Positions 1 to 13,318 of a stretch of DNA of 64,000 nt are shown in pieces (within the stretch, counting starts at the first letter, position 1; each line of letters begins with the position of its first letter). Origin of the DNA: Acanthochlamys bracteata (Eukaryota > Streptophyta > Magnoliopsida > Pandanales > Velloziaceae). Location: contig CM034139.1 of NCBI GenBank assembly GCA_019914995.1, positions 3,450,461-3,514,460 of the forward strand. Reading direction: 5' to 3'. A model generated the notes under the pieces. It saw only the letters and a list, made by a program, of their open reading frames with translations, ran no database searches and was not told where the DNA came from. A program made the translations under genes and the position numbers.

Positions 1-3000
1 TTTTGAAATCGTTATGAATGCATTTATAATCATACAACAAGGTTGTATAAAAATTAATTTTTAATCTTTAGTAGAATTTAGTTACAGTTAAAAACTGATG
101 AAGAATAGTTTGATTATTTCTCATCAAAATACTGTATTAAATGAGTAAAGAAGCGTACTTTGAAAAGGTGGTCTAAAAAAATAAAGTGAAGAGATAATTC
201 ATAAGTGCCTATTTGATAAAAAAATTCTAAAGAATATGAAGCAATTGAGACGTCCTCCATTTACTTCAACGATTATGTCTAAGAAATCGGCAAACTTGCC
301 ATATAGATTACCAGATTTTTTGAGGGACTTTTCAAAATAAGACAAGAGCATCGGCAAAGATCAGAGATATTTTTTTTTATGGAGTTTCTTTTTTATTCTT
401 GGGTTGATAGAGTGTTGCAAAAAATGTTTCTTGCTCAACTGTCGATTTGCAGGCATTAGTAACGTTTCCACGTTGATTAATGCTAAATAGATCACAATGG
501 AGGTGTTTGTATCGGTTGCAGTGAGATGAGAATTTAAAATGTAAATATATTGAAAATAGAGTTTGAAAGTGAGTAAAATTTTTATGTTTGAATGATTAAA
601 GCGAGTCTAATAATATTTTATGGTAAAAAAATAAGTTTCTACTAAACTGATGCATGTCTTTAAACAGAGAAGTAAGCATAAAAATACAAAGAATAAAAGT
701 TATTTTTTGCTACGGGTTGAATGTTTGTAGTATTGATATGTAACATTACATGTACCAAATTCCTTTGAAGCTGAACCATGAAACTTTACATCTAACTATA
801 AAGCATTTTTTTTCTATTTTGCGATTACCTCCAAAACTTTCCCTGAATTTGAATTCCTTACAATTAAATTAATTGTTGAGTTCTAATAATTACCATTTAA
901 ATACATGTATATATAAAAAAACTGTGTGATAGATGACCACCTAAGTAGTGAATTGAAGTTCCTAATTAAAATTACAAAGATAAAAACTTAAATAAAAATG
1001 AAATCACCAGGACAAAGAAACGAGAAAGAAAAGAATGCATTTGGCTTTAAAAGTAAGTTTTTTAGAAGTGAATTTTTAAAAATTAAGTTATTAAAAATAA
1101 TATTGTTAAAAGTGATATGTTCTTTTTGTATTGAAAAATAAGTTGAAAGTATTTTTTGTGTTTTGTTAATAAAAATTGAATTAAAAATAACTCTTTAGTA
1201 AAGAAGAAGTAATTTTTATGTGCAAAAGAACAGACATTTTTTTAAACAGTGCTCTTCTTTTATAAAAAATGAAGTTACCAAACAAAAACAGATGATGAAT
1301 CGGTTTCTCTTTACTCGAAGGTCCATCTCCATTATGTTTTCTCTTTCTCCACAAATTTCTCCAATCTGCAATTACTTTTAGTTTATTTTCATATTTTAAT
1401 CGATTATCTTTCGTAGTAGTCTCTGTTTGCTCACTTCGTTCCTACTCCTCAGAGATCGATCGAACACTATTGCAGAACGAATCTCTTCATTTTAATAGAA
1501 AAGAACTTTTTTCACATGTTTTAATTCTGTCGGTTTGATTTGTTCGTAATAACTAGACTTTCACTTCACAGTTCTTTGTTGGAATCAAGTGTTAGATCGT
1601 TGAAAATAACTATGGTCCTCCAGTTATGCAAATATATATTTTTTTCAATTCTTTAATTTTTTGTATGTTTTCTCTTAATTTTGTGAAAGCACACATACCG
1701 GATATTAGAAGTTATAATGGGAACTTTCATGGCGACAATAAGAAGAAATAAACCTAATGTTAGGTGAAGATTAGGTCATGACGGTATTATGAACATTTCA
1801 TTTTCTAAATGTTTTGTCTGTTTCTGCTGGTTAAGTGTTAATTGATTTTGAGTTTTGGGCAAGTATGATATGTGTCCATAGTTGGGAGTATTTTCAGTTA
1901 TTGGCAAGATGAGATTATGTTACGTAGGCTGCAACTTGTGGGATTTTCAAATTCTACATGGTAATGATGCACCATTGGTTTATTAGAAAAGGCGTACGGT
2001 TATTGAGATCTGAGCTAATTTTGAAAGAGAAAAAACTCATTAAAACCCTGGAGCAACGGCATTGATGAAGTCCCAGAATTCTCATGTAAGTACTTCATTA
2101 AAGGAACGTGAACAATCAAATGTCAGACAACAATATTAATTTGTTATTAGACTACTTCTATACTAATATGGTTTAGTGTTTCGTGATATGAAAAGCAACT
2201 CGTAAATTCTTCAGATTGAATTTTAGCATAATCTTTCGAAACAAAGGAGTCTCAAAGTAGAGCCTTATACATGCTCTTTACTTCAAGGTTGGTTTAATGG
2301 AGATCAGTTTTTGAAACTAAAAAAATACATGAATTCAGTAAAGCTGAATATTGCTTTGTCGATTGGGCTCTAGCTAGCTGCTTCGAAGACATTCAAGTTG
2401 AGTGTAATGATTGATTAGAATAAGAAACTACTTGCATAATGAGATTTTAGAGAAATTTCATTCTTCCTTCAGTGGCTTGTGCAAGTAAATAACTATCTAA
2501 AGATTTTAGAACTGATTTGTGACTGTATGATTATAAATCATATTAATAATCTAGTAAGATTCTTGTAGGTTATAGAATAGACTGCAATAGATGGACCATC
2601 TTGTATGCTAATAATTTTTGGTATTTATGATCCTTATTTGTTATAAATTTAGCAGCTAACTTGAATGCCAAGTTATGGGAGGCACCACGTAGATGTGTAC
2701 ATGGTCTAATTCTACTGAATAAGTGAGCAACAACCAACCGTAATGTCTAAGATTACTGCTGCTTTCAAGATTTAACAAGTTCTAGATAGCATTTGTCAGT
2801 ATAACCAGCTCCTATGCACATTGTAGTTATCAATATAGCTAACTCCACTGCTTGTACTGTATGTACTTAACACAGCCATAACCCTTGAGAAAATGCTTTT
2901 GTAACATGATATGTTGCAATTAAGAGAACTTGGAACTTTAGCCCTTTGATTAACCTATCTCCATCCTCAAAAGACTCGTGCCAATCATATTGCATCAAAG

Positions 3001-6000
3001 AAAGCAGCATAAGATCTCTTGAAACATAAACAAAAAATCTTAGTCTGAAACAAAAAGGTAGTCAAGTTGTCTATGTGTCATTTTTGAACATGACATCTTC
3101 CTTATTTCTACGCTATAGCCCTAATCAGTAATCGAAACTGTTTGGTACCTATTGTTCGAACCAGTGGGGTTATTTTTATGATTTGCCTGCCAGCTCACCG
3201 ATTCTAGTTTAAAGAAAATTCCTTGAGGCAAAATTCCTGTTATGGAACATACTCTTGTTGATGCTGAAGAGTACAGTGCTTTGGCAATTCTAATAACTCT
3301 TGAAGCTCGCACTAATCTGTCTGTGAAAGTGACGAGCACATTTTTTTTTCGTAGTTGAGTTGTGGAAGTCTTTTAGTAGCTACTCTAATTATTGTAAAGC
3401 ACATTAAAATGTACATCCATTGGAAACTCTTCTTGTTGTTTAAGTTAGTGTTCCATATTTTGCTGTTCGAACTCTCACAACTTAGAGATTTATAAGGACA
3501 ATAAATTGGTAACAGCACTTAGGACGTGTTGCTCTGGTTTTAGTTATTCTAAAACCACTTTTGGCGTGTTTATGAATTTTGAGTACTTAAAATCTTTATT
3601 CTTTCTACAATGCAATTACGTGAATGTTTGCATGCCAGTATAACTTTCATGAGTGTAACCTGCATTTCGATTTATGCAAAAGGATTTGTTGTTCTTTGTT
3701 AAGAAAGCCAGTAGCTGTAACTTTAGATCCACTTTAACTTCTCTCTCATCAAAAAGCTTAATTAGAACTTCGAGAGCTTTGGACTTTCCAGCTATGATCA
3801 GATATTCCTGTATGTTTTATTACAACTCTTCTTATAATAAGTAGATCTTTTGTTCTGTTGAGTATGAAGGTGACTCCCTCTGCCTTGGTCAGCCTATAAA
3901 TATGTATTGACAGGCTAAACTATGCTAAACACTCGAAATAGGATATACATGAGCGCTATATATAGGTTACCAATTAATTTGTATAATTTAAAACACTTAT
4001 ACACTGTATAGTAATTCGTTTATATCTGAATGCATTGATGTTATCTTCTAATAAGTAGATATTCATGTGTTGATTATGGAAAGTTTCTACTGTTATGTTC
4101 TTTTATCTGATCCTTTTTTGGCATCGGTTTACGCTTGTTCCGTGACAATGTCGTAACAAGCTTGTAATAGCTCTCGATTTATCTCTATTCTCTTTTTTAG
4201 GTTTTAGTGATTGATTGTAGCCATTTCTAGGAGGTTGTGGGAAAAAGGGAGCAATAATGTGTACGTTGTTTTACTTGTCAATGTTGACTCATGGTCCTCA
4301 TCTAACTCGTACCAACAAAAGACTAAATCCATCCATGAAAATTTTGAAGCTGAGATGAGACGAAATAGTAAAGGTCATCTAGTTTAAAGCTATCAGATAG
4401 CTGAATCAAAACAAAGTTATGACTATTAACGATATGTAACCAATCTAACTCAGGTTTCTAATTGAATCCCAAGATGATTATTTGACTAGAATATCTTTGA
4501 AACTTAGGATGTCATATATCTTGCCTAAAAGTTTACTTCAGATTGAGTCGAAATTTCATGGGAAGTTTTCTGGATAATAAACTTGTAGTTATTATTCTTC
4601 AGTATAAGTTCAATGATTAGTACATGTTTCTCTAACAAATAATCAAACTTTTGTTGTACAATATTCAGATTTAATGAGAAGAAGTGTGCCTTGCGAGTCG
4701 GAAATGCAGCCCATGACTGAATAAGCTGCAAATGAATTACTTCCCTAGGTTTCCTTATTACAACATAGAATCCTTTTGTTGTTAACTAGAGGATGCATGG
4801 TTGATGTTTATTTGAAATTAGGTAGAAGGTTGAGTCTAATTAATGATAATGGTAAGATGATGCTGCACTGTGAATGGAAAGTTAAAACATTTACTAAAGG
4901 ACTGGTGCTCTTTCAACTTGTGGGCAGAATGTACTTAAGACAACATTTCAAACTTTTCAGTATTGTGCATGTTGGATCATTGTTGTTTTAAGCATATCAT
5001 TTCTCATTGCACTTGAGTTTGTCAGCAGTCTATACTTGTCAGCAATCTACTAAGTTGCCAGTACACGAGTCTATGGTATTTTGGACTTCTGGTTTCTCAT
5101 GAGGCTTTAAAATGTGCACTTGCTTGATAGCTGACAAATGTATGGCCCTCTTTGCATCTTAGCTATGTAGTGCATAAACCATGAACCCAAGTCTATTGAA
5201 CGACAATAATAGCTTGCTAAACCACTTCATGCCTGAGTTTAGTGCTTAAGGGTACTTTGATTTTTGCTAAATAGCTAGATCATTCTCTTGCCTGGTTTTA
5301 TACTGCTTACTTATGTTCATTCACACCTTATGATGATGTTTGAGCATCAGGAATGCATACCTAAGTTCTTATATTGTATATTAACTTGAAAATTCTACAT
5401 ATGGACTTACCTGTATGCAATTTATTTGCTTTTTTGAACTTTTGGGCGACATTTCCTTGTTTGTTCATGATGATAGACTTTTTTTTTATATGTTTTATGC
5501 TGAATATTCATGACAGACTATACTGATATTTCCAACTATATTTACAAATCGTGGCATCTACGATTATGTGGCAGTTGTTCACATGAATTCTTGCAAGCAA
5601 GCATGCTCAAATGGATACATCCTTCCTATAGCTAACCTGATTTACCTATAGTATTGCACAACATATCTTATTCTTGGCACGTGTTGGATACTGCATCTTA
5701 CAATCTTGGAAGGTTTGCAATTTACTCTGTACAGTTGTACCTGTGTGCTTGTGTGTTGATGTGATCATGGATGCCAATTCTTGGAGCTTGCTTAAGATTT
5801 CAATGATGCTGCAATATATTCTTTGAAATCATATGTGTACATCTTTTTAGGTCAACATCTAGATCTTTATCTTGTTGGTTGGGACTATCTAGATTAATAT
5901 ATACCCATTCAGTTGGTGAGACTCTTTGGAACTTTAAATGGTCCTCATGCCATCTAGTTTTTGGTAGTTCTTGCAATTAGAAAATAAGGCAGGAATAGGT

Positions 6001-6600
6001 AAAACTTGACCTAAAGTATCAACTACATGCTTTTATTTTCCCAAAATACAAACATTATTGGGAACTTATGAATTCTAAGGAATATCATGGCATTTAAAAA
6101 ACCGTCGCCCAAATAATACCAATATTAATGTTTAGGAGGTTAATGCGGTAAAATTATTTCATGTTTTTTTTATCAATATCATAGTTCATAGTTATGATGA
6201 GAATGGTCTATTTCTAGAAGCCATACTCTCACTAGGTCTCACCATATTTGTGTATTTACGTACTAATCTTATATTTCTCTTCTCTTTAATCCTTTTCATC
6301 TTCTTTGCTCACTCTTATTCACAACCTCCCGTCTTGGCCATCATCGGCATTTTTGTCATAGGATAGCTCTGTTTTTGTCACATGCAATACACTAACAGTC
6401 ACTCCTCCTTTCCTATTGTTTCTTCTCTTTACAAACTAGTAAACTCATCAACATATATTGCTTTACTATTGATCTTCCTACCTATTTAGTGTTAATGAAT
6501 ACATGTTTTAAAAATGAGATGATCACCTTATAACCTTTAAAAATGGCAGAAACACAATCAAATAGATTACATTCTCACTAGATAGATGGTTAGGTCATCC
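1..6600. other. Gene-free AT-rich interval
   Basis: No coding region is supported here; open frames are short and have no recognisable family motif. About 1040-1260 reads like an AT-rich miniature element. About 1310-1500 is a pyrimidine-rich stretch resembling a 5' leader, so a non-coding transcript is possible but not demonstrated. I saw no tRNA, no clear microRNA hairpin and no transposon protein remnant before about 6640. Confidence 0.5.
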
Positions 6601-6639
6601 TGTAAGGATTATAAGATAATTTTTCGAAGAATTAAACTA

Positions 6640-9345
6640 CGCAATGGACTAATTGTGTTGGAAAGAAACTAGACAAAGCTAATGGAATATGTTCGATAAG
6701 ATGATGGAACTTGTATAGAAGTAAGGCATAGTAAAAAATCAAATCCTGAATGAAAGAAACTGGGATATAGATGTAGATAGCTATATAATATGGATGGGCA
6801 TGACTAATTGTATCGAAAACATCACGAGCGGCTTTAGGAAAGTAAACGGTGAAAAACCTCCAAATAAGGAAACTCCTGATGGAATGAAATTGTACAAAAC
6901 ATAGTTAAATATAAAAGAGATGTTACAAAAATCTACCAAAGAAAAACGATGTGGAAAATTTTTGAAAAAATATAACTAGTTAATAAGAAGTCAAAGAAGG
7001 TGATTAATGAATATCATAACAGAATATGAAAAATTTTACAAATACCTATCACATTAGAGAAAAAGAAAATATAAATATAAATATAAATTAAATTAGATAT
7101 ATTAAGGATAAAGACCATTTAGTTTTGTTCTGTAATAGTGATATTATAAACAGGTTGAGGATCTACTTTTGATAAATAATTTAATGAAAGACATGAGTTA
7201 CATATAATCGATTTAATGGAAGTTATTGTAAATAAGAATATTAACATAAAGAATTAACTATCAGAAGTTAAGGAGGTCCGAAAAGGATGAAGATAAGAAA
7301 AATCATTAGTTCTGAAGGAATTCTAATCGAAGTATAGAGGTATTTAAATCAAGTGGGTATTACATGGCTAATAAGGTTGTTTAATAGTATTTTAAAAAAG
7401 TGAAAAGATGCCAACTGAATGGAGAAAAAGTTTTCGAATATCTATTTATAAATATAAGGGAGACATTAAAAATTGTACGAGTTGTAAAGAGATTAAGCTC
7501 ATGAGTCATACTATGAAATTGTAGGAGAAGGTTATTGAACATATTCGAAAGTTTCAGATAATTAGATTGGATTTTATGTATGAAAGATCTATTATAGAAG
7601 CGAATTATCTATTTCGAAAATTGATAGAACAATATAAATGGAAGAATCAAGATCTATACATGATTTTTATATATTTAGAAAAGCTTATTATACGATCTAG
7701 AGAATTGTTATAGTGAGTGTTAGAAATGTCTACCTAATGCATAAGATCATTAAGGATATGTATGATAGAATAATCATAAGAGTGCGTTGTAATGGTAATA
7801 AATAATATAGAGTTCTTATCACTATAGCTTTGTATCAATGCTCAGTTTTAAGTCCTTACCTACTTATATTAGTAAGGATGGATTCAGTAAACAATATTTA
7901 AGAGGAAATACATCGGTATATGTTATTTGCTGATGATATAGTTTAAGTTGACGAGAAAAAAAAATTAATTATAAATTGGAACATTGGATTGCCTTAGAGT
8001 GTAAGGTTTGAAATTAAGTAGGAGTAAGACATGCTATATGAATTGTCATTTTAGTGAAATTAGAAATGATCATGTATTATTGTTGCCGTAGAGTATTCTG
8101 CTGTTCTCCGAAGTGATAATTTTAATTATTTTGATTTGATTATTCATAATAAAGAAAGAAGTGAAAATGTTATGCATATGACTAAAACAGAATGGATGAA
8201 ATGGTGAGGCGCTATCCAAATTTTATATGCTAAGAAAATTTTCAAAAGATTAAAAGATTAATTTTATAGAACAATTATTAGGTCTGCAATGGTACATGAT
8301 TGAGTGTTGGTATCAAATGTTGATATGTTCATAAAATAAATGCAGTCAAGGTTGTCAAAATCAAAGTTTTATATAGTATTATTTAGCTTGCGTAAAATTA
8401 TAAAATCAGAATTTTAAATAAGATCGACTTATCGATACAAAAATGTTTAATATTTTAAAATTTTAAATACTTATTAAATTGCTGAAAATTCAAAATATAA
8501 ATTTTCTTATAGTTTATCTTATTGTAATAAATTAAAAATGTTCATATTTGTGGTTTAGATGAACTATATCATCAACAGCTTTTTATATTTTATTTAGCTC
8601 ATTATCGCAATCTCTTTACAGATTATGTCATTATTTTATAAATGCACTTTTGTATAGTTATACTCATATCTAAATAATTCAATTCTTTATTGAATAAATT
8701 AATTACGTGTCAAGCAATCGCATTTATCACCTCAAAATAAAAAGAAAAAAGAATCACCAAAACACTACTGTACAGAATAATTTTTTTCTTTCATAACAAA
8801 TTACTTACAGAATAAATTAAGCACCATCACAGTCGTTACAAACGAATGATAGGAATTTTTCTAGCTATTACAACTTTGCTCGAAATCCTTGAAAATTCTC
8901 CTGATTTATGAAGATTTCTTATAGGCTGAAATCTTAAAATCGCAAGTTAAATCGGGATATTAAAAATGTTAGGATTAAGTTCGGAATCTTACGGATTGGA
9001 AATAAAATCGAGATCTTGCGTCAACTAGGATCATTTTATTGATGTAAAATCGTAAAATTTTAAATTTTAAATCAAAATTTTAATAATCATGAATGCGTGG
9101 GTGTATTAGAATACATAATATGAAGAAAGAGAACATACACTAATAAACAGCTATTGCGTTGATTTAGGACAAGTTAAGAAAAGATAGGTTAGGTGGTTAA
9201 AGTATGTCTTCGAGATCTAAAGATGTTATAGTGTGTAAGAATGATGATATTCCAGAAGAACACATTAGGAGAGGAAGGGTAAACTAAACTCTACATGGTT
9301 TAACATGGTGTCGAAGGATTTAGTGCACATTTGGAATTGCTTTTT
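6640..9345 (+). mobile_element. Decayed LINE (non-LTR retrotransposon) coding remnant
   Basis: Three-frame reading recovers an ordered reverse-transcriptase ORF broken by many stops and frameshifts. About 7370-7460 reads as the linker before the RT (TEWRKSFRISIYKYKGDI). About 7490-7520 reads IKLMSHTMKL, a signature of plant LINE RTs. About 7570-7700 reads as the finger/palm segment (MYERSIIEANYLFRKLIEQ). The catalytic box FADD is intact at 7926-7937 and is followed within three codons by a stop. About 9150-9330 carries the C-terminal segment (KDRLGGLKYV, then VSKDLVHIWN), separated from the rest by an inserted element at 8346-9090. Upstream of 7200 only scattered linker residues remain and no endonuclease domain was recognised. 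The element cannot be functional. The clade (RTE-like versus L1-like) is uncertain. Confidence 0.8.
8346..9090. mobile_element. Inverted-repeat element nested in the LINE
   Basis: This AT-rich block interrupts the LINE between its RT core and its C-terminal segment. Its ends are imperfect inverted repeats: the left end TCAAGGTTGTCAAAAT pairs with the complement of the right end, TCATGATTATTAAAAT. The 8-base flanks AAATGCAG and GAATGCGT agree at five positions, so a degraded hAT-type 8-bp duplication is possible but not proven. No coding capacity was seen. Confidence 0.5.
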
Positions 9346-9538
9346 AGTCCCAAAAAGTTTCTTTTCAATTCCAAAAAAGTTACCATGATATTCTAAAATA
9401 TATTTTAAATTTTGAAAGATATGAATGAATTGTAGGTTATGAAATGATTATACGAGTATTTTTTTATTTTTTGAAATATTCATAATATATTTAAAAGCTT
9501 CTTTTTTTGAAAAGTTTTTCTTCATAAGCACTTTCAAA

Positions 9539-9930
9539 TATAGGTAAAAATATGAGTCGGGCCAAACGGATCGGCTCACGATCCGGGACTTAGCTCGCTC
9601 GGCTCGGTTCGGTTCTAAAGGTTGTATCGGATTGACAATGTCTGTCCGTCCATCCAATTATTATTGATGTTGACTGGTCAACGTTGATTGTTGACTAAAT
9701 TAATTTTAATTAAAAAATATTTTAAATAATAAAAATATTTTATTTTTATTTTTATTTTAATAATAATTTAAAAAATTATTTTAAAATTTTATTATTTATT
9801 TATTATATAAAATAAAAAATAAATCGGATAAATGAATAGTATCATGAAAAATGAAACCGAGCCAAACCAGTTTGACCCAGTCTATTCATTTGGCTCGGGT
9901 TAGACCCGTCCAATCATATTTGCACCTCTA
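9539..9930. mobile_element. Non-autonomous hAT-like element, family A copy 1
   Basis: The 392-bp element has terminal inverted repeats (left TATAGGTAAAAATATGAG; complement of the right end TAGAGGTGCAAATATGA). GC-rich ends made of CGGCTCGG-type phrases surround an AT-rich core. Flanking octamers CTTTCAAA (9531-9538) and CTCCCAAA (9931-9938) agree at six of eight positions, consistent with an aged 8-bp hAT duplication. The same architecture and internal phrases, such as AAATCGGATAAAT and GACTGGTCAACGTTGA-like text, recur at 49122-49536. Confidence 0.7.
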
Positions 9931-9945
9931 CTCCCAAACATCCAT

Positions 9946-11520
9946 TTAGAGAATTTAGATCATTCGCCGAATCTGATATATATGAACGGAATAAAAAAAT
10001 AAATTTATATTGCTGACCACACTCGAGTGCGATAAAGATTTAGTTTGTTGTTGTTGTATTAATTTTTCTACCTTATTTTACTCCTTCCCACAACAATGTA
10101 TCTATCTTCGTCCCATTTGAGCCTGATAGTCAAGACCAGCGTACTAACTTTTGTCCACTTTGGGCGTGTTTATTTTGATATAAATTTAATTTTTAGAAGT
10201 AAATTTATAAAAAGTGAGTTTAATAAAAAGTCAACTTTTGTACTTACTTTGTATTAAATATGAATTTGAAAGTGAAAATTTTAATTTTAAATTTTGAATT
10301 TTAAAAGTGAGTTTTTGGCGAGAAATACTTAGTTTAAATTTTGTGTTTATTTCGGTTTAAAAATGAGTTTGAAATAAAAAGTAAGTTTAGAGCGGAGGTA
10401 AATAAGTCCTTTATTTTTAGTTTTTTACCACCTCACTTATCCAGAACAAATTCATTGCTGATGCTACCTATTACATATACCATTCATATCGCTCAGCTAC
10501 CATGCGCTTCACGTAACGGGCTGTCACTCACTTTTCATCACCATAGCTGCTGTCACTGTTGCTTGTACACCAACTATTCATCACCAATGTACGAACATGT
10601 TTGTCATGTCACTGATTGAAATTCCTGTGGGAATGCTAGCATGACTATTGTGTCACCATTTGTGTTGTTGCACCTCCTACATAAACGAACATTGTTCTAG
10701 GTCGTTGTCTCCATCTTTGTCATAAAAAAATTATGATGAATGAATAATTTACATCCATACAAGTTATGTTATTACCAAACCAAGCTATGGTATTGGCATG
10801 ACATGGTCTGGCAATTCTAATAGACTAATACCATGGTGTTTAACTTCAATGAAAATAATTTTCCTGCACCCCGAAGAGGCCTGACGATTGTTGGAACTTT
10901 AAGATTCAGTATATTATGTAAGGAAAATGAAATACAGCTAAGTTAATATTAATGTGATAAATGCCCTTCAATAATTTACGATTTAATTTTTTAAGGTATT
11001 GTTTATATAACAAGATTTACTTATAATTTTCTGTTTCCTTAGAAGTCTGTTGATTTGCCATTCATGTTTAATATTCGTTAATTGTTTTGTCTAATTATGC
11101 ATCTGATACATCTAGGACTGACAGAGGACGACTTCATACTTGCTTCAAAGATCATCTTGCTCAGCGCAGACACCTCCTAAAGGAAGAAAACTGCAGGCTT
11201 TTAAAAATAGCATCTTGTAGGATTTTACTTCAGATTATAGTAGGTTTTGCCAGAACTGTTGATGTAGTAGACGTTTCGTATGATCGTAAGGATTTCAGTT
11301 ACACTCCTTAGTAATATTTTAGTAACATTTTTGTCGTTTCATTGTGTTTCAAGTCTGTGAGTTTATTCCTGCACTTTCCAACAAGTTATTATTCAATATC
11401 TCATGTGGCTGCCCTGTGCTAGCTTGATAGTGACAGTCGGCACCACTACATTCCACATCTATAAGATAAGATTTGGTTCTTCTCTCACTGCAATCCTAAT
11501 CTAAATCGAGGAAGAACTCT
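9946..11520. other. Gene-free interval upstream of the PPR gene
   Basis: About 10160-10400 is an AT-rich block of AAGTGAGTTT-like phrases resembling a miniature element. The short open frames at 10341-10619 and 11087-11311 show no family motif or coding-like composition. The last stretch before 11540 presumably holds the promoter and leader of the PPR gene, but no certain TATA box was identified. Confidence 0.4.
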
Positions 11521-11539
11521 CTTGAGTGTATGCAGCCTG

Positions 11540-13318
11540 ATGTATTCCTGCTCCAGCGGTTCATTAATTTGTTTCTCATCCGTGCATAGAAGTTCCACAA
11601 ATTTCCGACTGAAAGACTTTCGGAGTCTCTCCCTCCCATGTCTTCCTCTCCTGGAGCTCTGTGCCCTTACATCCGAATTTGCGCAGGTTCATGGTCACCT
11701 TGTGAAGCTTGCTTTAATAAAGAACTCGTTATACTTCACTCGGCTTATGGGTTATACTGCAATCTCGGCAAATGTACCCATGAGCTACGCTGAGGGCCTT
11801 TTTGATCTAGATTGTAATCCAAACACTTTTGCCTACAATGTTCTTATTCGCGGTTATGCTCAGAGTAAGCAGCATGAGAGTGCGCTTCATTATTTCTATA
11901 ACATGGTCAATGAAGGCATTCCTGCCGATTCTATGACATTTCCTTTTGTCCTGAAGGCCTGTTCAAGCTTGAATGCCCTTGTAGAAGGTAAACAGGTTCA
12001 TGGGTTTCTGTGTAAGCATGGTTTTGGATCAGATTTGTTTGTACAGAATGCATTGACGCAGTTATATATCTGTTGTGGTCTTCCTTCTGTTGCGCTCAGT
12101 CTGTTTGATAAAATGCCTCAGCGGGATATGGTCTCCTGGAACACGTTGATTGCTGGGTTGGCAAATATGGGTCTTGTTAACGAAGCAGAGAAACTATTCG
12201 GTAAAATGCCTGAGAAGAATGCGGCTTCATGGAATTGCCTCATAGATGTGTATGCAAAGTGTGGATCACTAATAAAAGCTCGTGGTTTGTTTGATCTTGC
12301 ACCGACAAAGAATGTGATCACATGGAATACCATCATCAATGGCTACTCTATTTCTGGTGTGATTGAAGAGGCAAGGAAGTTGTTCGATGAGATGCCTGAA
12401 GATTTGAAGGACTTGACAACAGTGACATTGATGGTTGATGGATATTTCAGACTTGGCAGATACACAGATGTATTAGAAATCTTCGCTGAGATGCTAAAGC
12501 TGAAGATTTTACCCAATACATATGCTTTAGTCGCAGCTCTTACATCTTGCTCCCATCTAGCAGCTTTGCAACAAGGTGAGTGGATCCATTCTTATATGGA
12601 AAGGAGTGGGATAAAACTTGAGGCGGTAATAGGAACTTCTCTAATGCAGATGTACGGCAAATGCGGTAGAATAGATAAAGCTATGGATAGTTTCAATGCT
12701 ATTGAGCAAAAAGATATCGGCGTGTGGAACTCCATCATAGGGATTCTTGGCATCAATAGTGATGCCTCACAAGCCCTGGAGTTCTTCTATAGAATGTTGG
12801 ACGCTGAAATGGTTCCTGATAACACAACGTTCGTGAATGTGTTGAGTGCCTGTAGACATTCTGGACTTGTGGATGAAGGAAAGAAATGCTTTGATCTAAT
12901 GACAGGAGCATATGGAATAGTGCCGAAAGCAGAACACTACGGGTGCATGGTAGATCTTCTCTGCAGAGCAGGGAAGTTGAATAAAGCCAAAATGCTCGTA
13001 GAAGAAGCAAGTGAAAAGGCCAGTGTTCCAATGTGGGGAGCTTTGCTTGAAGCGTGCAGCAGGTATGGTGACGTTGAGATGGGCGAGTTTGCAGCGAAAA
13101 ACCTTCTTGAACTCAATCCTGGTGATAGCCATGGCTACGTAGCTCTTGCGAACTTGTACGCCAAAGCTGGAAGATGGGAAGATTCAGTGAAGGTGAGGAA
13201 ACAAATGGGGGAACTTGATATGGAGAAAGTTCCTGGTGGTAGTTTGATAGAAGTGGATGGTGTCCTTCATGAGTTTCGTGTGGGTAGTGGCATGAACTCA
13301 ATTGATGAAGTGGTATAG
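11540..13318 (+). CDS. PLS-class pentatricopeptide repeat protein with E/E+ tail
   Basis: Intronless, 592 codons from the first in-frame ATG at 11540; the open frame begins slightly upstream at a non-ATG codon. PPR proteins bind organellar RNA, and those with E-type tails mostly assist C-to-U editing. The N-terminal ~40 residues are rich in Ser, Leu and Arg, as in a transit peptide. Tandem P, L and S repeats follow: FAYNVLIRGYAQS, VSWNTLIAGLANMG, ASWNCLIDVYAKCG, VITWNTIINGYSISG, IGVWNSIIGILG and EHYGCMVDLLCRAGKL are recognisable cores. The C-terminus (WGALLEACSRYGDVEMGE, then GYVALANLYAKAGRW, then GGSLIEVDGVLHEFRVG) is an E domain running into E+. There is no DYW deaminase domain, so if it edits RNA it would need a DYW partner. 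Target organelle and RNA cannot be read from the sequence. No break was seen. Confidence 0.95.
   Translation: MYSCSSGSLICFSSVHRSSTNFRLKDFRSLSLPCLPLLELCALTSEFAQVHGHLVKLALIKNSLYFTRLMGYTAISANVPMSYAEGLFDLDCNPNTFAYNVLIRGYAQSKQHESALHYFYNMVNEGIPADSMTFPFVLKACSSLNALVEGKQVHGFLCKHGFGSDLFVQNALTQLYICCGLPSVALSLFDKMPQRDMVSWNTLIAGLANMGLVNEAEKLFGKMPEKNAASWNCLIDVYAKCGSLIKARGLFDLAPTKNVITWNTIINGYSISGVIEEARKLFDEMPEDLKDLTTVTLMVDGYFRLGRYTDVLEIFAEMLKLKILPNTYALVAALTSCSHLAALQQGEWIHSYMERSGIKLEAVIGTSLMQMYGKCGRIDKAMDSFNAIEQKDIGVWNSIIGILGINSDASQALEFFYRMLDAEMVPDNTTFVNVLSACRHSGLVDEGKKCFDLMTGAYGIVPKAEHYGCMVDLLCRAGKLNKAKMLVEEASEKASVPMWGALLEACSRYGDVEMGEFAAKNLLELNPGDSHGYVALANLYAKAGRWEDSVKVRKQMGELDMEKVPGGSLIEVDGVLHEFRVGSGMNSIDEVV

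Noticed and set aside
3121-3518. Two minus-strand open frames of about 70 codons
   Set aside because: No motif, no neighbouring exons of the same family, and composition like the surrounding non-coding DNA.
5785-5830. AATGATGCTGCA-containing stretch resembling miR172
   Set aside because: Several mismatches to the mature microRNA and no matching hairpin arm was visible nearby.
10341-10619. 92-codon open frame
   Set aside because: Starts inside an AT-rich repeat-like block and shows no recognisable domain or splice partners.
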